Position numbers and translations under genes: made by a program. A model generated the notes under the pieces. That model worked only from the letters and a program-made list of their open reading frames with translations, was not told the DNA's origin and did not search any database. A DNA stretch of 64,000 nt from Eudorina sp. 2006-703-Eu-15 (Eukaryota; Chlorophyta; Chlorophyceae; Chlamydomonadales; Volvocaceae), in NCBI GenBank assembly GCA_003117195.1, contig BDSI01000030.1:363211-427210 (forward strand), in the 5' to 3' direction. How positions within the stretch are numbered: position 1 is the stretch's first letter; every line of letters begins with the position of its first letter. Positions 9,594 to 22,305 of this stretch are shown here, in pieces.

Positions 9594-11037
9594 GGTCGAT
9601 GGCTGCTTGCAGAATCAATCAATGTAGGATAAGTAACGATGAACGAGTATGCGATGTAGGTAGGTCTGGTGGCTTGGTACTGTAAGGAGATGGCTTTGCG
9701 GGGCTGGTTTAGGAAAAGGGAGACCGCGTAGCCGGGCTTTTAAGCCAGGCGGATAGGGTGGTGTCGTTCCGCGGGTCGTTCACCGCACCTGGCATCGTGG
9801 GAAGGTGACAGGCAGCGGAAATCGGGATCCGAGTTCCAAGCTCCCTGTCAGTCGGTGCCCGTCAGGGGGTGGGGCGGGCGGTGCGAAGGTGTCACACCCG
9901 CCAGCCTTGCAGCCGGTCGGAGGCTGTCCAAGGTCACCTCATCAAAAGGTCAAGACGCTTCAAGCCGGATCTACAACCGTCAACGACTTCGTAGACAACG
10001 GCACTCAAATTGCAGTGGTGACCTCGGGGACACGAACTAATATTTGGAAGAACTGGAAGGAAGGTGATTCTGGTGTATTTGAATGGTTTCAGGCAGGTTG
10101 GCGGTCGGAGAATCGGACGCTGTGCTGGAAACGACCAGAGGGCGAGAGGGGACCGCAGCTCACTTGCCGCATCCTGCCGCATTTCGCTTACAATGATTCA
10201 CAGGTATAAGATATATGTTCTAGTGATACGTCCAAATTCCGCCGAATGGCTGAATCATCAGCGCAAGTTCTCGGAATTTGATAGGTAACGGAAACAACGG
10301 AACCGGAACCGTCGCTTCACAGGGCGCTACCAAAGGCAAGCATGCTGGTTTACGTTTAATGGTTTGTGTGTCTCCAGTGTCTGGGATGTAATACATTAGG
10401 TAGCCGTGCACCTCCTTGCACTCGAGCCAGACTTAGTAACGTGTGACGATCAGCATTAATATAATATAATGCTCGATGTGGAACAGTGACTTGCAAGATT
10501 TGTACACTAGTTAAAGGCCTGAGTTTTGAAATTGGCGATGGACGTCGTCCTCGGCATCGCGGGTGCGAAGATAGCAAAATGCAGGATGAACTACAACTTG
10601 CCAAAATAATATTGCCCTACTTGCAGCGAAATCCTTGGATGCCGCCTATCAGCTTGCAAAAGCTCTGCATGGCCCACAACCGTGGGCCTATCAGCAATCC
10701 CTTGGCATACAGTCAACGGATATATCAGGTGCTTTGGTAAGAGGAGTCCGAAACATCACAAGCTATCGGCGCCTTGTCGTGCTGCCCACCGCAAGCCACA
10801 CTTCCACACGCACCGTGGGCCTCGTGTGCAGGCCCCTGAGGCTGGCGCCTTACTGCTCCTCAGCCACGACAGCAGGTGCGCATGGCCCCCGTCCCAGCCA
10901 CACCTTCAGCATCCAACCGAATCATATCTTTGTCTCCAAATTGACACCATTAGGCACCACCCAGCTGTCAGGGCGGAACTCCTTTCGAAACACCTACCGT
11001 GATGCGTGACCCTATACACCCTACCCACCGCGCACAG
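9594..11037. other. intergenic region between divergent genes; SMG8 5' exon(s) may be hidden here
   Basis: Holds the upstream region of the Cys-rich gene (minus) and should hold the first exon(s) of SMG8 (plus), because the first SMG8 exon I can place starts with an acceptor in mid-codon. A short plus-strand frame at about 10540 (MDVVLGIAGAKIAKC) vaguely recalls the usual SMG8 start (VVGIxG), but I could not connect it. Nothing else is recognisable. Confidence 0.35.
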
Positions 11038-14000
11038 GACTGCGTACGTTCTGATTGCGACCCATGCGACGGCCGCGGACTACCTCCGCGCAGTGGCGGG
11101 CGCCACAACGCGGCAGTGCCAACGGCAGCACCTTGTGCGGCAGCGGCCGGCCGCTGCGGCCGACGGCGACAGCAAGGCGTCAGCCGCGGCCGCCGCCGCC
11201 GCGGCAGCGCCGGCGGACGCCGGCATCGCCCCGCAGCAGGAGACCGTGCCGCCGCTGCAGCGGCTGCAGCAGCTGCACGACGTCGCGGTCAACGTGCTAT
11301 TGCTACAGCTCTTTCTGGTGTGTGATGCCGTACTGGTGCTGCTGCCGACCGGACAAGGCCTGGAGCTCACGGCGACGGGGACGGGGTCGCTGACCGGCGC
11401 CGGCGGGGACCCGCTGGCGGGTGCATCAGACTGGATGACTCGCCTCAGGCTGCTGCAGGTACGGCCTATGGAGGCGTACAACACGTGCGGTCATACTCGA
11501 CCGTACATATGTCGTACATCCTGAAATACAGCACCCCTATCGGCCCCATCCTTCTTCTCCGTTGACCTCCCCATTGGACCCCTAACCCACGCCCAGGGCG
11601 CCAAGCGGGCGCTATACGAATGCCTGTGCGAGGGCCGTACGACAGCCTCCACCGCAGAGCCACCGCCCCGGGGTCGGGCACCACAGCCACCCAGGTCGGG
11701 TCCGGCTGTAGCGGCCTCACCCGGTGGCGCGGCGCTGGGTGGCGCGGAGGGGCTGCTGGGCGGCGGTGCGCAGCAGCTGAGGAGCTGGCTGGACCGGAGC
11801 CGGGCGCCGCCGCTGATCTTCGTCACGCCGGTGCGTGGGTGGTGGGTCCCTGGGGCTGCTGAGCGCTGACGGATGCGGCGGGAGGCAGGAAGGGGCGCCC
11901 TGAGCCAAGGCCCGAGCCCGAGCCCCCGGCATCCAACACTCCGGTTTTTCGGATTAGGATCCGGAGGAGAAAAGGTCCCAGAACACGGACCCAGACGAGC
12001 CCGGACATATTTATATATGGAGCAGTACCTTCCGCGCCATTCAGGGCTTTCATGCATCGGTGGCAGCTGCACATGAGCGCGTTCCTCCCCTCTCCTCGCA
12101 GAGCGATGTTGGCGCGGACGACGGCCACCCCTGGGGCTCCACGACGCCCACCAGCGCAACCTCCACCACCTCGTCCTCATCCGCCTCGCGACCCACGGGA
12201 CATCCGCAGCCCGGCGGAGCCGTCGCGGGTGCCCCGCGGAGCGGCTCTGCCGCGCGCGGCGGCGGCGGCGCCGCCGCCGCCGCCCCCGCAGACGCTGACG
12301 ACCCGCGGGACGCCAACTGGCTGCTCCGCCACCTCCTCAAGCGCTGCCGCCCCGTGCCCCTCACCGCCAGCCCGACGGACCTGCCGCCCCCGCTCTGCTT
12401 GTTCAACCCGTCGGCCCTGGTCCTGGACTCGGGACCACTCGCCCTTCAACCCGAGGATGTACGGTCCTCGGTGCTGGCAGCGCTGCTGGCACCCGAGGAC
12501 GGCGGCGGGCAGGGCCTGGCGGCGGGCGGGCAGAGGAGTGACGGGATGGCGCGGCTGCAGGAGACGTTGACGGCGGCGCTGGCCGCGGCAGCAGCGGCGA
12601 CGGGGGAGGCGGCAAGGCGGGAGGCGGAGCCGGCGGAGGGCGGCGCGGCGGCCGCCGCCAGCCGGATGGGCGCGGCCTGGCGGGCGGCGGCGGCGCAGCT
12701 GCACGCCGCGGCGCTGGCGGCATGGCGGGAAGCCCGGGCACAGCCCCTGGAGTGGGTGCCGCCCGTTATGGAAGGTACACGGGTGTATAGCGGTTGATGA
12801 GGGTACGGCATATGAGTAATCAGCATGCGAGCCTTGTGTTAGATTGTCTTGTGGTAACTCTCCCACGGTCATTGTCACAAGGCTCGGACCTATGGGTCCC
12901 TTGTGCCGTACCGCCCTGCGTGCCCGTTCGGCCCCTGGCGGTACGCTGTACACTGTACACCGATCGATTCCTGGCGAGTGCAAGTTTGTTTGTCTCCGGC
13001 GGCCGCGTCACGCTGCGCCTTCGCTGTCCCGCCTTCTCCGCCGCTGGCGCGACAGTCGGTCCCGTGCAGCGGCCGGTGCCGGGGTACGCGGCGTCGACGG
13101 CTCACGGCCGCCCTCGTCAGCGGGGCTCCTCGCCGGCGACCGCTGCCGCGGCCGCCGCCGCCGCCGCCGCGGCCGGCGCGGCTCGCGGGCAGGCTTCATC
13201 CCTGGAGTCAGCGGCCGCGTGGCTAGCCGCCGGCGGCGGCGCCGCCGGCTTGGCGGTCCGCCTGACGGCGGAGCTCTGCCGCGAAGCCGCCGACGCGGCG
13301 GTACGGCAGTACGCGACCGCCTTGCCGCCGCGCTATCCCGAGCGGGTGCACGCGGCGGCGGTGGCGGCGGCGGTGGCGGCGCTACGTGCCGCGGCGCCGC
13401 CGGGGCCCGCAGCCGACGCGGCGGCGGCGCGCTTGCGCGCGGCGTGCGAGGAGGAATGGCGGCGCGGCCGTGGCGGCTCGCGGCGGCAGTGCAGCTCGCT
13501 CAGTGCCACGGGGCGGCCCTGTACGAAGCCTATACATGTAAGCGCCGTGCGGCACCGTGTCGTATCATTCGGTATTACATCAAGTACGGCATAGGTACGA
13601 TCATTTTACTGTGCAGTTTCGCGGCGTGTGTGCATGACGGAGCGCCGGCCGGGCGGCCCCTCTCCAGTCACACCGGATCGAGGGGCGGTGGTGGTGGTGG
13701 TGGTGGTGGTGGTGGTGGTGGTGGTGGTGGTGGTGGTGGTGGTGGTGGTGGTGGTGGTGGTGGTGGTGGTGGTGGTGGTGCGGTAATAACATGGGCCCGT
13801 ACCCCGTACAAAAACACCAACCAAAAAGGACACTACACAACAAACATTTGCCTTGAAATACGCACAGGTTGCTGCTTTCCGCCAATCACAGCTCTTGGGA
13901 TGCAGCGGCCGGCCTTCCGTGCTATCGTCAAACGAGCAGCTTTCCTCTTCTCGCCCCCTGCATCGGCCCCTGCAATCGGCCCCTGCGTCGCCGCCTTGCC

Positions 14001-17000
14001 ATCGTCCCGCCACCAACAGCGCCCCCAGACAGCCGTCAGCCAAGCACTAGCGCCCTTCCGCCAATACACTTGCCAACCGGTCCATTTCTCCATCTCGCCT
14101 CTTTGCCCCCTCGGCCCCGGTCCGCCCCGCCCCGCCGCCCCGCAGGGTCCCGCGGAGCCCCACTGCTCCGAAACCACCGTCTGGACCACCACCTCCGCCA
14201 CTGGGAGCACCCTGATGTCCATGCCGGACCCCTTTGACGTCCAGGTAGGTTGGGATCTGTGACTTAACGGAGCGGAAATTTTAATTATTAATCGTGGTAA
14301 CCACCGGTCATCTTGACTGGGATTACCGTACATAGTGACCAGCACGACGGCGCGACTTGGAAGCTGTGCGTGAGGGTTCACGTGAAGTTGCTTGCCCTTT
14401 GGTACCCGTGTTGGGGATCGATCGGCCGTGATGCCAACGCGTCCCCTCACACACCCGCGCCGCAGGCCGCCAACACTGCGCCGCTGTTGGATGACGGATC
14501 ACGGGTAGCGGGGGCTTCGAAGGTAGCAGCAGCGGCGCCGGCTGCTCCAGGGGCGGCGCCGGTCTCCCAGGCTGTCGGCGCGACAGCCGCGGATGGCGGC
14601 GGCGGCGGCGGCGGTGGCGCCGCCGTCGCGGCGGCGGCGGCGGGCCGAGCCAAGGGCGGCAAAAAAGGCGGCTCGGCGAGTGCGTCGGCCGTCGCGGCGG
14701 AGGCGAGCACAGGAGGCGTGGCCGCGCAACCGTCCCAGCCCCAGTCGCAACCGCTGCAGAAGCAGCCGCAGCAGCAGCAGCTGCTACTGCCGGCCCATAG
14801 CCGGCATCTCATGGTGGCAGTAGCGCAGGCGCCCGACGGCAGCACTCGTCATTGCGTTCTGGGCCCATGGGTCAGCGTCACGCGGCTCGGCCCCGCGTCA
14901 TCGTACAACGACCGCCGCGGGCTGACCAACCAACCCGGCCTGAATGGCAGCTGCCTCTATCCCCTCATTCTGCAGCTGGAAGCCGAATCGGCGCCGGGCA
15001 CGCGTGCCGGCGGCGCCGGCCGCGGGCCCAAGGGCAGCGCCGCCCGGCACCCGACACCGCGAGCCGAGTCCACGGACTCCAGTGCAGCGCCCGGCGGAGC
15101 AGGTTCGGCAGCGGCCGGAAGCGACAGCGAGTACGGCGGTGTCGTACTGGACGAGCAGAGTTTCCCCTCGCTGGCGGAGGCCGCGGCGGCGGCGGCGCAG
15201 GGCGGCCGGCAGCAGCCTGGCGGCGCGTCGCAGCGGCGTGGTGGCGCCGGCGGAAAGCAACAACAGCAGCAGCAGCAGCAGCAGTCGACGTCGGGCGGCA
15301 AGGCGACAGCAGCCGGCGCCGGCGGTGGCGCCGACGCTGGCGGCGTAGCCTCCGCCAGCCGCGAACGCGAGCGGCTGATCAAGGCCTGGCCGTACCCGCA
15401 AAAAAGCGTTGGCGGCGGCGGCAAAGCCGCGGCCGGCGGCGCAGGCGGCGCCGTACGGGAGGGTACGGCAGCGCCGCCGCCGCGGGGTGGCCGGCGCGGC
15501 CGCGGTCCCGGCTCAGGGGCGCAGGGCGGCGGCGGCGGCCCCGACCACGCGGCGTTTCCGCCGCTTGCCACCGGCGGCGACGGCATTAAGCGAGTGAGTT
15601 CCTATGACCTGTACCTAGGGCCGTTCGACGATGTCATGTGTGCAGTGGCGTCGATAATGCCTTACATTTAGTGTTACCTCGCGCACATATTACATATAGA
15701 GTGCGCATGCATTAAATGTATAGTGCTAGCGCGCGCACTGGTTCTACCCTCTTGCCTCTTCTAATCTCTATCTTGCCTTGTACTCCCTCCCATTGGGCGA
15801 CGGCGAGCGACATTAACAGTGGCGCCATCAGGCAGACTGGGAACTGCGAACCCCCCCCCCGGTATGAAGGACACATCGGGCCCTCACCAGGTGGCCGTAC
15901 TCGTGAGTGCAGTGCTGAGCGCAGTACAGTGCGTTACGGTACTAGCGCGCCAACCGAAACCGGCGCGTTGCTGTCCTGCCCTTTCCAACCCTGCCACCAC
16001 TGGCGCAGGTGTACGTGTCGTACGAGTACCAAACGCTCGACGGCCGCCGGTTCCTGGCGACCCCGCAGCAGTTGGCCTCGACCTCGACCTCGACCTCGAC
16101 GTCATCCGCAGAGGCAGCCGCAGCCGCAGCGCCCCCGGCTCGTGCCATCCCGCCACAGCAAGCCCCGCCACAGCCCCAGCACCCAAACAGGAGAGGCGGC
16201 AGAGCGCCTCCAGGCGGTCAAGCAGCGAGCGGCGCCGCCGCGGCCGATGTGGCCGTCGCAACCGGCGGCGCGGCCGCCGCGGTGGCCGCCGCGGCGGCGG
16301 CGGCGGCCGCCCTTGGCAGCAATTCCAGCATTGGCGCCGCCAATTTCTTGCTGCAGCACGATGCGCCTTTGTACCTGCTGCCGCCGCCGGGGCTACAGCC
16401 GGATCCGTCGGCGCCGATGGCGCAGGACGGCGCGGCGGGCTGGGATCCAACGCCGCGGCGACCCGCGGGTCTAGCGCAGCTGCGTCGGATCTTCGTCGTC
16501 ACGCCGGCGTCGGCGTCCGGGGAGGCGTTGCTGGCGGCGCGACCCACGGTTCAGTTCCGGCTAATGCAGGAGCCGCAGCTCCCGCGGGACGCGGCGGCGG
16601 CGGCGGGGCTGCTGCAGCGGCCGCTGGCCAGCGCGGGTACGGCAACCGACGACGCGACTCCCTGTGGCGGCGGCGGCGGCGGCGGTGCCGGCGGCGGCGC
16701 GGATGATGGTAACGACAGCGATGGGACAGCGGAGGCGCGTGCCGCGCAGTTGATCTCGGGTACTGGCGCGGCCGCGGCTGTCGTACAGGTATCCCTGGCG
16801 CGGCCGGCGCCCCTGCCGCCCGACAGCCTGGTGGTGATCTGCCTGCCGATGCTGTACGGCTTGCCTGCGGAGTGGCTGGGCTGGGGTTCGGGACTGCTGG
16901 GTGGTGAGGAGGCCAACGGCGACGGAGACGCGGGGTCGGGGTCGGGGTCGGGTGCCGCGGCTGCTGCCGGTTCAAGTGCGGCCGGAGGTTTGGCGGAGGG

Positions 17001-17259
17001 TGCTACTGGTGCCAACATGATGGGAAGCGCGGCAGAGAGAGGGGAGCTGCAAGGGGATGCGGCGGGGGAAGATGTGCAGGACCAGGGCGGTGGCGGCGGC
17101 GGCGGCGGCGGAGCGCAGGCTTGGACAGTTGGTTCCGCCGACCGGCAGCAGCAGCCAGGACCGTTGGTTCCGTTAGTTCCGTTGGACGAGCGGACGCCGC
17201 ACGAGGCGCGCCTGCTGGCGGGCTCTGCACTCTTCCCGCTGCCCCTCCCAACGGCCTGA
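11038..17259 (+). CDS. SMG8: SMG8, nonsense-mediated mRNA decay factor (5' end not found)
   Basis: Seven plus-strand exons join in phase for 1,428 residues: 11038-11458, 11597-11830, 12102-12774, 13056-13537, 14146-14244, 14466-15593 and 16009-17259 (stop). SMG8 forms the SMG1-SMG8-SMG9 complex that controls UPF1 phosphorylation. Conserved family blocks appear in order: AYVLIATHATAADYL; LLLQLFLVCDAVLVLLP; APPLIFVTP; an Ala-rich counterpart of the mid-domain; YATALPPRYPERVH through ARLRAACEEEW to SLSATGRPC; DPFDVQ; VTRLGPASSYNDRRGL; YVSYEYQTLDGRRF; DAPLYLLPP; AQLRRIFVVTP; and PLPPDSLVVICLPMLYGL. Algal Ala/Gly/Gln insertions enlarge it well beyond the roughly 990 residues of the animal protein. 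The first visible exon begins with one base of a split codon, so at least one upstream exon is missing. Exon 5 is short and its usual CGR-type Cys motif is not evident, so that junction is the weakest. Confidence 0.85.
13687..13780. repeat. (GGT)n microsatellite in SMG8 intron 4
   Basis: About 31 uninterrupted GGT units on the plus, transcribed strand between SMG8 exons ending 13537 and starting 14146. The long poly-Gly, poly-His and poly-Thr frames here are products of the repeat. Confidence 0.97.
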
Positions 17260-17369
17260 GTGGTTGTTGGACGAGCTCCTGGAAGAGTCTGTCGTGGCGC
17301 TGCCCTAATCGTACGGTCGGCCGTATTGTACGGCAATGGCAACGGCCACAGCGGTCCTCACGAACTCGT

Positions 17370-17448
17370 GAATGAACGGTTTGACGTACCTTGCCCTGGT
17401 AGGTATACACCGTTGATCCCTTTTCGGGGTCCGCTGTAACGTTCATTC
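17370..17448 (-). mobile_element. dispersed short repeat R2 with inverted GAATGAACG ends
   Basis: 79 bp bounded by GAATGAACG and CGTTCATTC. Read on the minus strand it gives GAACGTTACAGCGGACCCCG then AAAAGGGATCAACGGTGT and ATACCTACC. The corresponding place in the duplicated unit (about 24380-24400) goes directly from the AGCGGT flank to the GACCGAGCGG flank and has no element, so this copy behaves as an insertion. Confidence 0.7.
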
Positions 17449-19179
17449 ATTCAAGACCGAGCGGCTGGTCAGTGAGTGGCAGGTGCGTGGTTGTTGATGC
17501 TCGTTGCCTGAGCAGCGGCAAATTTCGTCTGAGCAGCACCCACCCTTAGGTACGGCTGTTGGTTGCGGATGGTTTGTGGACTTACGGTATCTTGCTGGCC
17601 TTGAAACGGTGCGGAACTGCGGCTTCTACGCCTCTTAGTACCGGTGTCGGTATTGGAAAGGAGGTTCCCGGTTGCAACATCTGACCAAATGGTTAAATAC
17701 GGTAGTCTGTCTTATTTGGCTTCGTTGTGACGCTGGGTTGCATCGGTTGTCGGCGAGGCCTCGTTGCTGTGCCTCCTAGTCATGTCACGGATGGTCCCAA
17801 CCGGAAGATGTAGGGTCTCAATGTAAGATCGTCTACTCAGTCAAAGATGTGCGGTCTGGCGAATCTGGCGCACGTGGCAGGCAACACAGATATTGCAGGT
17901 CTTGCGGGTGTGCCGCATGACACCATAATGGCGAAACCGTCGAGGCAACCGAACATGGCTCCAATTATACGTGTAACGCCCTGATGCACGCGATTGCAAT
18001 GCGCGCGTGCGTTGCAGCGCCGGAGATCATCGACTGCGGCGGGCCGAACCGGCAGCGGGTGGCAGTGTTGGGGCTTGCTGTCTAACAGATCTGATATGTG
18101 CGGGTGCAGCCACCGGGCGGCCTGCGGGCCCATGGCCCCATGCTGGCAATCGGCCTCGTGACCGTGACCGAGGCGGAGGCGGAGGCGGAGGCGGTCCTGC
18201 AAACGGGACGCGGCCGGTGCGCACGTTGCCGAAGGTGCGCATCAGCGAAGTCGGCTGCCCTCCATAGATGTTCCGTTGAAGCAAACGCTCAGGCGTGTAG
18301 CTACTCGGCCCCGGGTTTCGCGCCCGGGCTTCCGGGACCATGTGTGTATGGCAGGGTATGTCGCGGCCGTTTGGTATGCGGTTGCGACCATCACGGACCA
18401 TCCGTTTGAGGCGGTATGCTCACAGCAACCGACAGAGTTCGGCAGGGTACAGATTGATATTTATAACGCTGATTATTGTATGATTATTTGGGGGGGAGTT
18501 ACTGTTTCGCCCAGATGAAGTATCTGCGTGCTGGCGGGCCTGCGCGAACATCCGCAACGTACACCAAACACGTTATACAAGCTATACAGGCATACTAAAG
18601 GTCAACTTTGAGAATATTCTCTACGTCCTAAGGAAAAATAATAACGGAAGGACAACGAGATCACGAACGACCAAACTCAAAGCTTCGTGACAACAGTGGC
18701 GCCCCGCTGTAGTCTCAATCCTGGTGAATAAATTCATGCTGCACGCCGGTTTTGTGGGGATTTATTTCTATCTCACGAAAAACCGGCAAACGCTGTTACT
18801 TAATCAATAGACCGTAACAGGTAAACCTGCGCGCTGCTGTTTGCTGGTAATCTGTCCCAGTGCATTGCGGACGCGACACGTGAAGTACTCTGAGTAGACG
18901 GAGGCTGACGGTTGCTGTACGAAAAGACAACCGCACACATTCCAGAAGGTGCACACTAGTGAAAATCCTTAAGCGCGGTGGCTTGGCCGATAACTGCTGT
19001 GCCAAACATCATAATCCTGCTGTGCCCGCGGCGTCCAAACGCAGGCGAAGGTGTGCCGCCGCCGCGGCACTCGGCAATACAGTTGTACAGGTCCTCGTCA
19101 ACCCGGCGGTACTCGACTGGAGCTGCACGGTGGACGCGAGTGAAGATGCTAGATTGCAATACAATTCAATTCTTAAAGG

Positions 19180-19187
19180 TATAAATA
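19180..19187 (+). promoter_or_regulatory. possible TATA box of the first secreted acidic gene
   Basis: TATAAATA lies about 180 bp before the start codon at 19366. The duplicated gene has a similar box at the same relative place (26102). Confidence 0.4.
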
Positions 19188-19365
19188 TTGTGCTTCTGTA
19201 TGTCCTGCTTACCAGTCGTGGCATTATCATTTCAAAGTGCTTCGGAGGCATACATACAGTCGAGTGTCTTCGACTCCGAACGACGGTCGGTCTGGCAAAA
19301 TAGCTGTAGCACGAATCGCCGCTCGCACCCTTTCGCAGCGTTTATACGATAATTAATAAACAAAG

Positions 19366-20885
19366 ATGTCTGTCAGGGTGACGATCGCTGTTTTCCTGGG
19401 CGTCATGTGCCTCGTCAGCACAAGTAAGTCGCTCGGTGATGCGTATCGGTAGTATCGGTGACGGTGATGGCTCTGACTGACCGCTAGCTCTGCGACCACC
19501 TGCAAATCATTTATATCTATGATGAACTGAATTGTCGATAGCACGATAGGCATGCATGGGTCAGGGCCCGCATGCAAATAATGCCTAGGAGCTATGACAC
19601 CGACGCTTTCATTCGTGTTATATCGGCGCCCCTAGCCGCCACTCGCCAAGGACGGAGCGCAGACATATGTATGCCCCATATGTATGCCCCGCCCGTTGCT
19701 TATCGCATTTGATCATCGCCTTTTGGTGCAGTACGCTGCCGAGCGATGCCTCTAGGCCCCCCGCCTGCCTGACCGCTATCCCCCCGCCTGCCTGACCGCT
19801 ATCCAGCCCCCGTGACCCGCCGTCTGAAACACCCGACCCGGCCGCCATGCATCCAGCCCGTACGGTACCTCACTCTGAACGCCCCGCGTCTCCCCCAAGA
19901 CCGTCTTGCTCGCGTTGACCTCCCCTCCCTCCCTCCCTCCCTCCCGGCACACACTTCCCCCACAGGTGTAGCGAGGAGCGATCTGACAAGGCGCTGGCTC
20001 AAGGACGATGATTCGGATGGCGACAACACCTGGGACGGCGTCGTTGGTACCTACAGTGATGACAACGATGACGATGACGGCGGCAACGACAATGTGCCCA
20101 TCCCCAGTGCCGGCACCGGCGCCGGCCTCAGCCCCAGCCCCGACTCCACCCCTGACTCTACCCCTGCGCCCAGCCCGGTCGACGACGATGACGGCAGTGA
20201 CGACTCCACCTCCGACTCCCCTCCCAACGACGACAGCAGCGACGACGATGAAGGCGATGATAGCACTGATGATAATGACAACGATGATGAGGAAGGCTCC
20301 ACGCCCGGCTCCCGTCGCCGCATGCGGGGGGTTGGCGCCCGTCGTACTGCCTCTGAATCCACGTACGACTCTGCCTCCGCGCCCAGCCCAGTCGACGACG
20401 AGGACGGCAGTGACGATTCCACCTCAGGCTCCCCTCCTAACGACGACGGCAGCGACGACGACGAGGACGGCGATGACAGCACTGATGATGGCGACAACGA
20501 CGATGAGCAAGGCTCCACTCCCAGCTCTCATCGCCTCCTGCGCGGATTTGGCGCCCGTCGTACTGCCCGCGCTGTTTCCCACCCCAGCCCTAGCCCCTCA
20601 TCTACTGATGCTGGCGACGAAGGTGGTGATGCGGATGGCGCCGATGATGCCGACGGTGACAGCGACGGCGCCGATGATGCCGACGGTGACAGCGACGGCG
20701 CCGATGATGCCGACGGTGACAGCGACGGCGCCGATGATGCCGACGGTGACAGCGACGGCGCCGATGATGCCGATGATGCCGACAGTGATGATGACGGTGA
20801 GGCACCCAGCCCCAGCCTTCCTCGACGGCTCGGTACCCCCCCGCGGAAGGCCTCAGGTCACCGGGGGGCCCATCGCGGTGCCTGA
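19366..20885 (+). CDS. secreted acidic repeat protein, duplicate copy 1
   Basis: Two exons (19366-19423 and 19966-20885) give 325 residues. Exon 1 encodes MSVRVTIAVFLGVMCLVSTS, a clean signal peptide, and ends with a GTAAGT donor. Exon 2 opens with ARSDLTRRWLKDDDSDGDNT and a conserved TWDG, then turns into Asp/Ser/Pro-rich sequence with two long similar halves (APSPVDD.DGSDDSTS.SPPND, each closing with a basic R-R/L-R-GxGARRT block). Four perfect 30-bp repeats encode GDSDGADDAD. The end is Ser/Pro then basic (PSPSLPRRLG...). The protein should be secreted and strongly acidic, with dibasic sites that could be processed; a wall, matrix or calcium-binding role is inference. Copy 2 at 26266 has the same exon 1 length, intron phase and motif. 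I know no named family. Confidence 0.75.
20640..20765. repeat. 30-bp coding tandem repeat, four copies
   Basis: The unit GACGGTGACAGCGACGGCGC + CGATGATGCC is repeated without change four times inside copy 1 of the secreted acidic gene, a sign of recent slippage or conversion. Confidence 0.95.
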
Positions 20886-22282
20886 TGAGCCCTAGCGGCC
20901 TACCTAGGTGACCCCTCCTCGTGTGTGTCTGTCTGAGGACGGATGACCCCTGGCTGCTGGAGGCCTAGACCACCCGAGGACACGCGTGCCAGGTGCTGAC
21001 TGACTGGCTGAACCCCTTATCATCCGCTGCCGGCAGTAGGCGCTGGGCAGTTAGTCACGCTAGCGGCGGGGCCTGCGGGACGCATGAGTCAAGTGTTCGT
21101 TACAGTTACAGTTTGCACAGATGAACGTATGTACGGCAATCGCAACCGTTCGGTTCCATGCATGGCAACCCTGCTGCATGTCAACCCTGCTGTCTTCCGA
21201 CGACGATACATCGTGGAAGGTGGAACGTACGTTCATTAGGATACTAATGCGGGTGGCCTTACTTCAAGAGGCAGGGCTGTGTCCTGCGAACGAACGGGAT
21301 CCAGCATCATCCAGGTGGTGGCTGGCGTGGGTCATCTATCTGCTGCTGTCGGTGCCAGTGTCGGTATGTGTGTCGGTATCGGTGCCGGTGGCGGTGTATG
21401 TGTCGGTGTCGGTGTATATTTCGGTGGCGGTATCGGTGCCGGTGGCGGTGTCCGCCGACTGTGAGGTAGGGCCGTCACTGCATACGTACACATGATGGGC
21501 CGCCCCTTCACAACCGGATGCATGGGGTCGCGTAGGGGTCGCTCATCGGCGAGCGCATCGTCCTCGGGATCCCTTCTGAGGGCGGGCAGCTCGCGTGCTG
21601 GCTGGGCCTTGCGGCGATCCCATGGCCAGCAACAGCGGGTCGTTGTTGCTTCATCGAAACTACGCGTGCCTGCCTGCCTGCCTGCTTGCCTGCCGACCGT
21701 GCCTTCGGTGCGTGCCCGCCTTCCGTGCCTGCCTGCGGTGCGTATAGTGCGTGCGTGCCTGTGTGTACTTGTGTTAAGCGAGGGAACCCTCCAAGTGCGC
21801 GACCCAAACCAAATGCGCGCGCGCATATGTGCACAGCTGCTGCGTACATCACATGCGGGGATGAGCGATGCGCTGCAGGGGTGAATCAAAGGACGCCATC
21901 AAGGGACCCACGGGTCGGCGCTGAGAAACCTCCAGTGGCAGTAATGTGTGTGCGCGCGGTGTGTGTTTATTTAACGAGACACCCACCCGGTGTGTGTCCT
22001 CCACGACTTAATCCCGCACGGCAATAATACAGGAGGTGCGTGCATGAAGTAAGGCCCCTCTAGCATTGGATTGGCGTCGGCGAACTACTCTTTGATTGCG
22101 CGGCAACAATAACGGGTTTTTCTGCGTACGTACGTGTGTTGTACGGTCACGTGCTCCTCTGTGGCCGACATCCGTGCACTCCGCGGCGACGCCCCATCCA
22201 ACAATCTGGTCATCGAGTCGCCACAGATTTTGCAGGCGGCAGAGCACTTGAGAATCTCTGGTAGGTTGCATTGGCGCTGTAC

Positions 22283-22305
22283 GTCACCGTTACAAGGTGG
22301 ACCCT
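22283..22305 (+). repeat. partial dispersed repeat R1
   Basis: GTCACCGTTACAAGGTGGAC followed by CCT; only the R1 head is kept. Confidence 0.5.

Larger units (their letters stand above)
17260..19365. other. SMG8 3' flank and gene-poor spacer, left part of the tandem duplication
   Basis: Contains one R2 insertion (17370-17448). The segments 17299-17350 and 17455-17560 are repeated at 24316-24378 and 24402-24500. Short frames at 17848-18300 and a minus-strand frame at about 19160-19030 (DEDLYNCIAECRGGG) look weakly protein-like but have no match I recognise and no complete exon structure. Confidence 0.5.

Noticed and set aside
13601..14043. Poly-His, poly-Thr and poly-Gly proteins
   Set aside because: Six-frame products of the (GGT)n run within an SMG8 intron.
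17837..18409. CARC-type cysteine frame (GRCARCRRC) suggestive of a tRNA-synthetase zinc tail
   Set aside because: Only a few residues match, stops interrupt the frame, and no catalytic domain is nearby.
21279..21495. Hydrophobic VSVSVPVAV frame resembling a membrane protein
   Set aside because: Arises from GTGTCG/GTGCCG hexamers, has no partner exons, and the paralogous unit does not keep it.
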